This document shows, one piece after another, positions 1 through 7,112 of a stretch of 64,000 bases of DNA (the first letter of the stretch is position 1; every line of letters begins with the position of its first letter). Source of the DNA: Marinithermus hydrothermalis DSM 14884. GTDB lineage: Bacteria > Deinococcota > Deinococci > Deinococcales > Marinithermaceae. Location: contig NC_015387.1 in assembly GCF_000195335.1 (NCBI RefSeq), positions 1,054,001 through 1,118,000 of the forward strand, in the 5' to 3' direction. The translations under genes were made by a program, and so were the position numbers. The notes beneath the pieces are model-generated. The model saw only the letters and a list, made by a program, of their open reading frames with translations. It made no database searches and was not told the origin of the DNA.

Positions 1-257
1 CGCGCATCGAGGCGGAGGCCGGCAAGGTCCTCGGCCCCAAGGGGATCTACCCCAACGTGGACTTCTACTCCGGGGTGGTGTACAGCGACCTGGGCATCCC
101 GGTCGAGTTCTTCACCCCGATCTTTGCGGTGGCCCGCATCGTCGGGTGGGCAGCGCACATCCTCGAGTACAACGCCACGGACAACCGGCTCCTGCGCCCC
201 AAGGCGCGCTACGTGGGCGAGCTGGACCTCGAGTACGTCCCGTTGGAAGCGCGCTAA
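1..257 (+). CDS. gltA: Citrate synthase, C-terminal fragment (cut by window start)
   Basis: The reading frame is open from base 3 to a TAA at 255-257 and gives the last 84 residues. The fragment matches the citrate synthase C-terminal domain: an NVDFYSG segment, then [18 protein letters not shown] and a NRLLRPKA block, where the Arg of the VARIVGW stretch belongs to the active-site region of the family. The enzyme condenses acetyl-CoA and oxaloacetate in the cytoplasmic TCA cycle. A strong hairpin follows 12 nt after the stop, so the gene ends its transcript here. A 2-methylcitrate synthase paralogue cannot be excluded from the C-terminus alone. Confidence 0.9.
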   Translation, partial: RIEAEAGKVLGPKGIYPNVDFYSGVVYSDLGIPVEFFTPIFAVARIVGWAAHILEYNATDNRLLRPKARYVGELDLEYVPLEAR

Positions 258-268
258 GCAGGCGCGTA

Positions 269-297
269 GGCCGGGCCGGGAATCCCCCGGCCCGGCC
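269..297. terminator. GC-rich hairpin between converging genes
   Basis: A perfect 12-bp stem (269-280 with 286-297) encloses a 5-nt loop. It lies between the citrate synthase stop and the converging anti-sigma stop at 305. The downstream tract is only weakly T-rich on the plus strand, so termination is inferred from stem strength and position. Confidence 0.7.
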
Positions 298-304
298 TTG
301 CGGT

Positions 305-949
305 TTAAATGACCGGCACCCGCCCCAGCGGTTCCGTAGGTTCGGGGCTCCCGCCCGCGGGCTCGAGGCTCACCCCGACGAACTGGAACCCGCGCCAGCG
401 CACCTCGATCACCTGAGTTTGGGTCAGGCCTAGGGAGACGCGGTTGCCGTTACGGTGTCCCCAGGCTTGGTATGCCTTGCCGGGTGGTGGGGGGGTGGTG
501 AGGAAGAAGAGCGCGCGGCCGTCGGGAAGGAACAACACGCTCCCCAGCGCGGTGCCTTGGGGTGTGGTCAGGGGACGCACCGTGACGCGGTCCGCGGTGA
601 GGTACGCGCTGAGGAGGAGGCGTTCCGCCTGAAGCGCCTGGAGTTCTCGGGTGAGGACCGCACTCCAGGTGGCAGTCCCGAGGGCCAGGAGGATACCCGC
701 AACGGCGGCAGCGATCCAGCCGCGGGGAGCGCGGGGGGGACCCAGCCGTTGAAGGATCCGCGCCCAGGTGTGACGGCGGGGCGGTAAGGGCGGCAGGGTG
801 TCGGTAAGGGCGAACAGGGCTTCCCGCAAGGCCTTGACCTCTGTGCGGCACGCGTCACACGAGGCGAGGTGCGCCTCGATCTGACACGCCTCCTCGATCT
901 CTAAAAGGTCCAGGACGTAATCGGCGAGCCGCTCGTGCGGGTGGTTCAT
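305..949 (-). CDS. Anti-sigma factor, RskA-like with zinc-binding motif
   Basis: The 214-residue protein has an N-terminal anti-sigma zinc domain with an H27-x3-C31-x2-C34 motif (HLASCDAC). A proline-rich linker leads to one membrane segment at about residues 78-99 and an extracytoplasmic C-terminal RskA-like domain of about 110 residues. Members of this family hold an ECF sigma factor at the membrane until signal-driven proteolysis releases it. The start codon overlaps the stop of the upstream sigma gene (ATGA), so the two are translationally coupled and almost certainly partners. The inducing signal cannot be read from the sequence. Confidence 0.88.
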   Translation of the reverse strand: MNHPHERLADYVLDLLEIEEACQIEAHLASCDACRTEVKALREALFALTDTLPPLPPRRHTWARILQRLGPPRAPRGWIAAAVAGILLALGTATWSAVLTRELQALQAERLLLSAYLTADRVTVRPLTTPQGTALGSVLFLPDGRALFFLTTPPPPGKAYQAWGHRNGNRVSLGLTQTQVIEVRWRGFQFVGVSLEPAGGSPEPTEPLGRVPVI

Positions 950-1479
950 GGTGCCTCCAGGTACCGGCGGAGTTTCAACAGCGCCCGGCGCAGCCGGGTT
1001 TTGACCGTACCCAAGGGCAGGCCGTGGCGCTGCGCCAGTTCCTTGTGGGTATACCCCATGAAGAAGGCTTCCTCAAGCAACCGGCGCTCGTCTGCCTCGA
1101 GCTGCTCCAGCGCCCGACGCACAACGACCCGGGTGGTGAGATCGGGGGGCTCGGGCGCGGGGTGGGAGAAGCCGGGGTCGTGCACATCCAGCGGGGCTTT
1201 TGTAGGCCGGGCGCTTCGAGCCCGTAACCGGGAGATGGCCAGGTTGCGGGCCACGGTGAGCACGAAGGTCCTGGCTGAGCTCTTCTCGGGGGTGTAGCGA
1301 TGCCCGTCCCGGTAGAGTTTGACGAAGGTGTCCTGCAGGACTTCCTCGGCTTCCTCGCGGCTGCCCAGGATCCGGGTGGCCAGGGCGAGCACGCGGGGTG
1401 CCATCCGCCGGTACAGTTCGGCGAGCGCGGCTTGGTCACCCGAAGCGGTGCGGACCAGCAGCTCTTCTTCGGTCGCCAC
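946..1479 (-). CDS. ECF-type RNA polymerase sigma factor (SigK-like)
   Basis: The 177-residue protein has only sigma regions 2 and 4. Region 2 includes the EEAEEVLQDTFVKLYR stretch typical of core binding and -10 recognition. Region 4 has an HTH of the form HKELAQRHGLPLGTVKTR. It directs RNA polymerase to a stress or envelope regulon. The GTG start at 1479 is preceded by GAGGA. It overlaps the anti-sigma gene downstream by 4 bp and follows the kinase stop by 39 bp, so all three may be co-transcribed. No convincing ECF-type autoregulatory promoter was found in the 39-bp gap. Confidence 0.92.
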   Translation of the reverse strand: MATEEELLVRTASGDQAALAELYRRMAPRVLALATRILGSREEAEEVLQDTFVKLYRDGHRYTPEKSSARTFVLTVARNLAISRLRARSARPTKAPLDVHDPGFSHPAPEPPDLTTRVVVRRALEQLEADERRLLEEAFFMGYTHKELAQRHGLPLGTVKTRLRRALLKLRRYLEAP

Positions 1480-1518
1480 ATCCTCATCTAACCATACGCA
1501 CCGGATGCTTCGTTGGAT

Positions 1519-2286
1519 TCAGAGGGCTTCGAAGGCTGCAAGCGCTTCGGCGCCGTCGCGGAAGCGATCCTGAGGATCCTTGGCCAAAAGACGCAGCAAG
1601 TACCGGGCAAGGCCGGGGGGGAGGTGCGGGGTTGGCGGAAGATGCACCGGCCGCTTGAGGTGGGCTTGCATGACCTCGTGCGGTGCACCGCTAAACGGCA
1701 GTTCTCCGAAGATCCCCCAGTACAGGAGGACACCGGCCGCGTACAGATCGGTGGCCGGGACTGGGGGAATGCCGCGCACCTGCTCGGGGGCCAGGTAACC
1801 CAACGTGCCGATACGAATCCGGCCGGGGAAGCGTTCCCCGATGGGACCGGAAAGGTCGAAGTCTACCAGCCGAGCTTCTCCCGAGGCGGCCACGATCAGG
1901 TTTTCCGGCTTCACATCGCGGTGCACGAAGCCCCGCTCGTGGACGTGGGCCAGCGCACGCAGCAGTTGATGAAACACGGCGAGAAACGCCTCGAGCGACG
2001 CACTGTTCCAAGTGGAGAGCCGATCCCCTGGAGCGAAGGCCAACAGCACCGCGGGGAAGCCTTCGACCGAGACCCGCTCGAGGACCGGGTTGATGTTCGG
2101 GTGCTCGAGGGCTCGGCCGACCTTCCACTCCCGATCCGCCCGCGCGGCGTAGGTTTTGGGAAACACCTTGACGGCGTAGGCCGTGCCGCCCGTATCGAAG
2201 GCCAAATACACCGTGGCCAACGCTCCACGCGCGATGGGCCGGACCACGCGGTACCGACCTAGGAGGACCGTTCCCGGAATCCCCAC
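1519..2286 (-). CDS. Serine/threonine protein kinase, catalytic domain only
   Basis: Counting from GTG 2286 the protein has 255 residues, essentially one Hanks-type kinase domain with no membrane segment or sensor domain. Visible motifs are the nucleotide loop (ARGALATVY), the VAIK-type lysine K40, catalytic HRDVKPEN with D124 and N129, and an APEQ-type activation segment. The metal-binding DFG is DFD (142-144), a variant also found in active bacterial kinases. A longer frame reaches 2328. I prefer GTG 2286 because a TATAGT -10 box ends exactly 6 nt upstream, the spacing seen at many leaderless genes in this window. It sits just upstream of the ECF sigma/anti-sigma pair on the same strand, so it may phosphorylate that system (inference). 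Confidence 0.9.
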   Translation of the reverse strand: MGIPGTVLLGRYRVVRPIARGALATVYLAFDTGGTAYAVKVFPKTYAARADREWKVGRALEHPNINPVLERVSVEGFPAVLLAFAPGDRLSTWNSASLEAFLAVFHQLLRALAHVHERGFVHRDVKPENLIVAASGEARLVDFDLSGPIGERFPGRIRIGTLGYLAPEQVRGIPPVPATDLYAAGVLLYWGIFGELPFSGAPHEVMQAHLKRPVHLPPTPHLPPGLARYLLRLLAKDPQDRFRDGAEALAAFEAL

Positions 2287-2305
2287 GGTACAACTATACC
2301 GTGGG
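2282..2305 (-). promoter_or_regulatory. Palindromic operator covering -10 box and start codon of the kinase gene
   Basis: Two perfect 9-bp arms (CCCACGGTA and TACCGTGGG) are separated by 6 bp. On the minus strand the -10 hexamer TATAGT (2293-2298) and the GTG start (2286-2284) both fall inside this 24-bp element. A bound dimer would block open-complex formation. The regulator is unknown. Confidence 0.55.
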
Positions 2306-2348
2306 CGGGCCTTCCCGTATTGGGCCATGCGTCTTTCGGGGAAGGCTC

Positions 2349-2383
2349 ATGACGTTCATGAGGTGGGTGCGTAAAGTAGAAGC
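2349..2383 (+). promoter_or_regulatory. Promoter of patatin gene, leaderless type
   Basis: A -35-like ATGACG (2349-2354), a 17-bp spacer and TAAAGT (2372-2377) are followed by 6 nt and the GTG start at 2384. There is no room for a Shine-Dalgarno site. Confidence 0.6.
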
Positions 2384-3145
2384 GTGAGAATCGGCGTGGC
2401 GCTTTCCGGAGGTGGGGCGAGGGGCTTCGCGCACATCGGTGTGCTCGAGGCGCTCGAGGCGCGGGGGGTGGAGGTTGCTTGTGTGGCGGGGACGAGCATG
2501 GGCGCGATCGTTGGGGCGCTTTGGGCGCATGGCGTACCGGCGCGGGAGATCTACCGTTTGGCGGAGCGCACGCCGTGGGTGAGCCTTTTGAACTTTGTGC
2601 CCCGCGGGGGGCTGGTCTCGGGGCGGAAGCTCCGCGCGTTTTTGGCCGAGTACCTGCCCCCGACCTTTGAGGCCCTGGAGCGCGAGCTGGTCGTGGTGGC
2701 TACGGATCTGGCGAGTGGGGAGGCGGTGTACCTTACGCGCGGCACCTTGCCCACGGCCGTACTAGCCTCCGCAGCGTACCCGGGGTTGTTGGCTCCGGTT
2801 GAGTGGGAGGGGCGCTGGCTGATCGATGGGGGAGTGGTGGATAACCTGCCGGTGGATGCGGCTCGCTTGTTGGGAGCAGACCGGGTCGTGGCGGTGGACG
2901 TCACGCCGGGGGCGGGGCTGCCTAAGGGGAGCGATCCGCCGCGTTCCTTGATTGGCACGGCCCGCCGGGCGGTGGATGTGATGCTCGCGCGGCTGACCGC
3001 GGTGCGTCTGGCGTTGTACCCGCCCGAAGTGTACATACGACCGGAGATCCCGGAGGTGCGCTTCGAGGACTTCGGTCGGTTGGAGGAAATCGTAGCTCGA
3101 GGACGCGAGGCTGCGGAAGCGGCGTTGGGTGCGTATGCTGATTAA
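2384..3145 (+). CDS. Patatin-like phospholipase (RssA family)
   Basis: The 253-residue protein begins with the oxyanion loop SGGGARG (residues 8-14), has the nucleophile elbow G-T-S38-M-G and the catalytic Asp in D148-G-G. These form the Ser-Asp dyad of patatin-like serine lipid hydrolases. No signal peptide or transmembrane segment is seen, so it is probably cytoplasmic, acting on membrane phospholipid acyl esters. Its physiological substrate is unknown. The GTG start is supported by the leaderless promoter spacing. Signal peptidase I follows after 10 nt with its own Shine-Dalgarno site, so the two genes are probably co-transcribed. Confidence 0.9.
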   Translation: MRIGVALSGGGARGFAHIGVLEALEARGVEVACVAGTSMGAIVGALWAHGVPAREIYRLAERTPWVSLLNFVPRGGLVSGRKLRAFLAEYLPPTFEALERELVVVATDLASGEAVYLTRGTLPTAVLASAAYPGLLAPVEWEGRWLIDGGVVDNLPVDAARLLGADRVVAVDVTPGAGLPKGSDPPRSLIGTARRAVDVMLARLTAVRLALYPPEVYIRPEIPEVRFEDFGRLEEIVARGREAAEAALGAYAD

Positions 3146-3155
3146 GGGAGTGGTT

Positions 3156-3971
3156 ATGCGCGAGTTTTTCGTTTACTTGTGGCGTGAGTGGTTTCGCCAG
3201 GTGGGCGAAGCGTTACTGATCGCGTTCGTTGTGACGACGTTCGGGTTTACTACGGTCGCGGTGTTCGGAAGCAGCATGCAGCCGACGCTGGCGCACGGAG
3301 AGCGCGTGTTCGTGCCCAAGTACGAGGCTTGGGCGGTGCGCTTTGGGCTTACGGAGTGGCGGCGTGGCGACATTGCGATCCTCAAACCCCCGCAAGGAGC
3401 GCCGAACTCGGTGACGGCCTTCCCCGTGCTGGGGTTTACCTTCCGGCCGTTTTTCATTAAGCGGATCGTGGGGCTGCCGGGGGATGTGGTCTCGGTACGG
3501 CGCGGCGTGGTGTACGTGAACGGACAGCCCCTCGATGAGGAGCACATCACGCGCTTCATCACGCCGTACCCGGACTCCTTCCCGCGGGTGGAGGTACGCC
3601 GCGGGAGGGTGGTGCGTTTCGCGGGCATTCCCGTGGACCGTCTCCCGGAGTACTTGAAGCCAGCCTTGGAGATGCTCGAGCCCCTGCCGGAGGAGGTGAT
3701 CGCGGCGAGCCAGGCGCGTACGGTGGAGTACGTGGGAAGCCTGCGCCTTAAGGAGGGGTATTACTTTGTGTTGGGGGATAACCGGAGCCTGGGCGGTTCG
3801 GAGGATTCCCGGACGTTCGGGCCGGTGCCCGCGCGGAACATCGCGGGGCGGGCGACGTTCGTATGGTGGCCTTTGGTGCGCCGCGATGAGGAAGGGTGGC
3901 GCGTGAACGTGCGCCGGTTGGAGGTGCCGCAGGCCTTCCTGTCCGTGCCGCCTGCTCCAGAATCCCGGTAA
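3156..3971 (+). CDS. lepB: Signal peptidase I
   Basis: The enzyme removes signal peptides from exported proteins at the outer face of the cytoplasmic membrane. Starting at ATG 3156 it has 271 residues: one membrane anchor (about 16-37), box B with the nucleophile S40 in GSSMQPTL, the general base K102 in IKRIVGLPGDVV, and box E near the C-terminus (LGDNRSLGGSEDSR). The ATG at 3156 is preferred over upstream in-frame starts because AAGGGAG lies 7 nt before it. A long insert of roughly 60 residues between the lysine box and box E is typical of the larger LepB type. A strong terminator follows. Confidence 0.95.
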   Translation: MREFFVYLWREWFRQVGEALLIAFVVTTFGFTTVAVFGSSMQPTLAHGERVFVPKYEAWAVRFGLTEWRRGDIAILKPPQGAPNSVTAFPVLGFTFRPFFIKRIVGLPGDVVSVRRGVVYVNGQPLDEEHITRFITPYPDSFPRVEVRRGRVVRFAGIPVDRLPEYLKPALEMLEPLPEEVIAASQARTVEYVGSLRLKEGYYFVLGDNRSLGGSEDSRTFGPVPARNIAGRATFVWWPLVRRDEEGWRVNVRRLEVPQAFLSVPPAPESR

Positions 3972-3984
3972 GCGGGTAGGGTAA

Positions 3985-4026
3985 AGCCCTGCGGCTCGAG
4001 GGAGTGGAGCCGCAGGGCTGGGTTTT
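3985..4026 (+). terminator. Rho-independent terminator after lepB
   Basis: A perfect 13-bp stem (3985-3997 with 4007-4019) with a 9-nt loop is followed by GGGTTTT. It starts 14 nt past the lepB stop. Confidence 0.88.
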
Positions 4027-4033
4027 GGAGGGG

Positions 4034-4220
4034 TTAGGAGCTGCGGGCGATGCGGTTGGGATGCTCGGGGCGGGCGTGCTCCCAGTCCCAGTTCGAGCGG
4101 TGCACGAGCTCGGCGGCCTTGACGAGGTTCGCCCCGATGCGTGCGGCGTCTTTGAGGGCTTCGGGGTCCTCGTGGACGCTGCTGCGCCCGCGTCGGTGGG
4201 TGTACACCATTCCCATGGGG
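4034..4220 (-). pseudogene. 3' fragment of interrupted NAD(P)H-dependent FMN reductase / flavodoxin-family gene
   Basis: This piece encodes the last ~60 residues (PMGMVYTHRRGRSSVHEDPE onward, then a helix ANLVKAAELVH) and a stop at 4034. It continues exactly in register from the fragment at 6562-7028 if the intervening element is removed and one copy of the 9-bp repeat CCCATGGGG is kept. The joined protein would be about 214 residues. The gene is therefore broken only by insertion and shows no other decay. Confidence 0.88.
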
Positions 4221-4245
4221 AGACTCATGTAAAAAAGTCGGTTGA

Positions 4246-5436
4246 CTCAAAACTTGCACTTATGCACCCTGGGGATACCTATGCGCCAGGACCACTTGAA
4301 AGGGGCCGCTGGTTTCCCGTCTGATGACGGGTGCCATGACCCAAGCGGCCCTGTCCCTACTTTGGACCCTCCTGGCCCTTTTGCCAAGCCCCCACCTCCA
4401 GGAATCCCTCAAGGCCCTGCTCTTGCTCCTCCTCCACGGCCACGGCAAGGCCAGACCCCAGCACAGCCAGGTCAAGTCCCCCTCCGCCCTCTCTCGCTTC
4501 CTCAACCGCTACCCCTGGCCCACCCGCGCTCTCATCCGCCTGGCAAGAAAAGAGGCCGAGAAAGCCCTGGACCGGGCCAGAAAGAAAAAAGGCCCCAAGC
4601 CCCGTCTCCTGGTGGTCCTGGACCTAGTCACTCTGGAGAAGCGGGGCCGTTTCCAGGCCCTGCCCCTCTCCTTTTTTCACGGCAAGTGGGGACTCCATCT
4701 GGTGGTCCTCTACCTCGTCTACGGAGACCTCCGCATCCCTTGGGCCTACCGCCTCTGGCGGGGCAAGGGGGAGAAGGCCCTCTCCCGCCTGGCCCTAAGC
4801 CTCCTGGCCTCTCTGCCCCCCTGGATGCGCCGGGCCTTCCGGATACGGGTGGCCGCGGATGCGGCCTTTGGCACCACCTGGTTCCTTTTCGGGGTGAAGC
4901 GGTTGGGTTTTGAAGCGGTGGTGGGGATGCGGCGGGACCGGAGGCTGCGGGAAGGGGGGAGGCTTGGGGACCTCAGGCGGCAGGGGAGCCGGGTCTACCT
5001 TTGGGGGCTTTCCTTCCCGGTCTGGGTGGCCTGGTACCGCTACCCCCTGCCCCAAGGGGGCTGGGAGTGGCGGTACGTGGTGGCCACCTTTCCCGCCACG
5101 CCCCGGACGGCGCTCACTTGGGGAAAGAGGCGGTTTGCCATAGAGCACTTCTTCCGCGCCGCGAAAAGCGAGTTCTCCCTGGGGCAGTTTGGGCAGCGGA
5201 CGGCTTTGGGGGTGCACCGTTTTCTGGTGCTTTCCCTTCTGGCCTACCTGTTGGCCCACTGGGTGGGCATGGAGGGGAAGGAAGCTGGCGGGAGGCCAGG
5301 GAGCGGGCGGCGCGGGTTCTCTTGCCTGAGCTCGTGGTGCAGGTCGCCCTGCGGGAGCTCTATGCCCTGGGTCTCTGGCCGCCGGGGGGAGGGGGTGAAG
5401 GTTTATGCGGGATATGCGGGAGGTGCAAGTTTTGAG
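4246..5436 (+). mobile_element. IS copy 1 (IS4/IS701-like), inserted in the end of the outer IS
   Basis: The element is 1191 bp and ends in perfect 14-bp inverted repeats (CTCAAAACTTGCAC at 4246, complement ending 5436). It is flanked by a 4-bp duplication TTGA (4242-4245 and 5437-5440), so it transposed here directly. A second, nearly identical copy lies at 46324-47512. It landed within the left inverted repeat of the outer element, separating that repeat's last bases from the rest. Confidence 0.92.
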
Positions 5437-5499
5437 TTGACCCTTTTATCCTCCCCACCAGGGGCCTCCACCAGCACTCTGGGGAAAGAGTTCCCGTAA
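4324..5499 (+). pseudogene. Transposase of IS copy 1, C-terminus frameshifted
   Basis: The ORF starts MTGAMTQAAL and carries the expected DDE residues: D100 (LLVVLD), D179 (VAADAAFG) and E274 with K281 (IEHFFRAAK). After residue ~317 (WVGMEG) a run of four G replaces the five G of copy 2, shifting the frame. The product then loses the native end (about 54 residues in copy 2) and reads out of the IS to 5499. The N-terminal two thirds is intact, including the stretch that is scrambled in copy 2. The missing tail follows the catalytic core, so some activity is possible. Confidence 0.85.
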
Positions 5500-6508
5500 G
5501 CCTTTCCCAGGGGCTCTTTTCCCCAATCCGCCGATGCCGCATCCGGTAAAGCCCCACCATCAACCAGGATTCCCCCACCTCCAGGCTCCGCAACACCCTC
5601 CGCCTGCGCCGCCGCCACAATCGCCCATGCCCTACCTCCGCCACGTTGTTTGTCCAAGGAGGCGGTACCTCGGCCCCCCAAGCCTCCTGCAACCCCTCCC
5701 AAGCCCGCACCCAGCCCCCCAAGGCCTTACCCCACCGGGGCAGAAGCTCCTTCCAAAAGAACGCCTCCCTCTCCCCAGGCCCAAGCCCCCGCAGCACCCT
5801 CAGACCCTCCCGTATCTCCCCCCACGCCTTCCGGTCCACCTTGGCCCGTACCTCCCGCATCAGGTGGAAAGCGCACCGGGCCCAAAGCAGCCTCCGCCCC
5901 AACCAGCCCAACGCCTCCCCTACCTCCTGCGCCCCGTCCGAAACCACCCCCAGCCTTGGAGGTAACCTCCAAAGGAGCTCCCGCACCCGCTCGTAACGCC
6001 GCCGATGGCCAAGGTCTCCCCACAGCGGGCAACCCGTCCAAGCCTCAAAGTAAAGGTACCCGTACCCCTTGGGGCCCCGGCCAAAGGCCCATTCATCCAC
6101 ACTCCCCCAGTACACCCGCCCTCGGAGAAGACGGTTCTCCCGCTGAAGGAGCCGTTTGGCCCTGGCCCCCGCGGACCTGAGCCAGCGGAGGCGGGTGGGA
6201 CGGGTGAGGGGGAAGCCCAGGTTCTTGGCGAGATCGTTTTGGACGCTTTCAGGGGCGCGATGGCTTGCGAGGATGAGGAAGTGCTCCTGGATGGAGATCG
6301 CGTACCAGCGGCTTCTAGGGCAGTCCTCCGGGTAGAGAGCTCGTTTCTGGCGCTTGCATTGGGCGCAGCGGATCCGTTTGACTCTGACTTCCTGGATGCC
6401 CCGAAAGGTGCGCAGCTTGCGTCTGCGGTAGCCCCCGCTCTCCTCACGGGTGGCTCCGCAGTGGGGACAGGGTACGATGGAGCTCGGGGAGTCCTCAGTC
6501 GGCTTCAT
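5360..6508 (-). CDS. Transposase of the outer IS, zinc-ribbon plus DDE, with altered tail
   Basis: The ORF has an N-terminal zinc ribbon (C14-x2-C17 and C48-x2-C51), a helical DNA-binding region, then a DDE core with D138 (GSVDEW), D191 (VVSDGA) and E291 (TNNVAE). The order recalls ISL3- and IS256/MULE-type transposases. The inner IS cuts the last codons. The native product would have ended GSTDFFT with its stop inside the element's own inverted repeat. Now it reads about 24 residues of inner-IS sequence to a stop at 5360. The catalytic core is intact, but the element's left end is split, so mobility in cis is doubtful. Confidence 0.82.
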   Translation of the reverse strand: MKPTEDSPSSIVPCPHCGATREESGGYRRRKLRTFRGIQEVRVKRIRCAQCKRQKRALYPEDCPRSRWYAISIQEHFLILASHRAPESVQNDLAKNLGFPLTRPTRLRWLRSAGARAKRLLQRENRLLRGRVYWGSVDEWAFGRGPKGYGYLYFEAWTGCPLWGDLGHRRRYERVRELLWRLPPRLGVVSDGAQEVGEALGWLGRRLLWARCAFHLMREVRAKVDRKAWGEIREGLRVLRGLGPGEREAFFWKELLPRWGKALGGWVRAWEGLQEAWGAEVPPPWTNNVAEVGHGRLWRRRRRRVLRSLEVGESWLMVGLYRMRHRRIGEKSPWERLTGTLSPECWWRPLVGRIKGSTQNLHLPHIPHKPSPPPPGGQRPRA

Positions 6509-6561
6509 GGCAGAACCAGACTAAGGGCTCCCCTCTTACTCAACCGAGTTTTTTACATGAC

Positions 6562-7028
6562 CCCATGGGGATGAGGGAGAACCCCATGTAGTTGAGGGGG
6601 GTGGCCAGCTGGGCCATGGCGTGAGCGGCGCCGTCTTCCTCGGCGACCGCGGCGAGAGCCATGGGTTTGCCCGCCAGCAGGAGCCCCTTGTTCTCCAGGG
6701 AGGTCATGCGTTCGATCAGGGCCTTCATGCGCGCGGAGGGCCCGTACCAGTAGACGGGAGTGGCGAAGACCACCGCGTCCGCCCAGAAGAGGCGTTCCGC
6801 GATTTTACCGAACCCGTCCCAGGGGCCCTGGGTACACTCGTTCGGGCCGCACGCGCTGGGTTCCATCGAGTAGTTCCCGACGCAAAAAGGAAACGGGTGG
6901 CGCACCAGATCCAGCCGTTCGACTCGAGCGCCTGCTTTTGCGGCATGCTCCAGGATGAGGTCCAAAAGCGCTGCCGTCCAGCCGTCAACTCTTGCCGAAC
7001 CGTTTAGGCCCAAGATGTTGATCGGCAT
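6562..7028 (-). pseudogene. 5' fragment of interrupted NAD(P)H-dependent FMN reductase / flavodoxin-family gene
   Basis: The N-terminal ~150 residues show the flavodoxin-like fold: a GLNGSAR phosphate loop after strand 1 and a VVFATPVYWYGPSARMKALIERM block typical of NAD(P)H-dependent flavin oxidoreductases. The frame then enters the IS at LIPMG. A -10-like TAAAAT and a GAGGTGAT Shine-Dalgarno site lie just upstream, so the fragment is probably still transcribed. The rest of the gene is at 4034-4220. The original role would be quinone, flavin or iron reduction (family inference). Confidence 0.88.
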
Positions 7029-7112
7029 GCTATCACCTCAGTCTACGCAATCTATTTTAGCATGCCGAGCGCAACTCCCCTTGGACCCCTCCTGGAGCAG
7101 CTGCGCGCGGGT

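Larger units (their letters stand above)
4221..6561 (-). mobile_element. Composite nested insertion: outer zinc-ribbon DDE-type IS carrying an inner 1.19-kb IS
   Basis: Near the two edges are 21-bp inverted repeats differing at one base (4225-4245 TCATGTAAAAAAGTCGGTTGA, and its complement at 6540-6560). A 9-bp direct repeat of target DNA, CCCATGGGG, flanks the element (4212-4220 and 6562-6570). Without the inner IS and its target repeat the outer element would be about 1.15 kb. It interrupts a flavin reductase gene. An 8-9 bp duplication fits ISL3- or IS256-type elements. The extreme outer 1-4 bases are not symmetric, so the exact tips are uncertain by a few bases. Confidence 0.85.

Noticed and set aside
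4580-4595. Programmed -1 frameshift at the A6G run of IS copy 1
   Set aside because: Frame 0 already gives the full catalytic core in copy 1, so no shift is needed there. The run-length difference with copy 2 is better seen as mutation, slippage or sequencing error.
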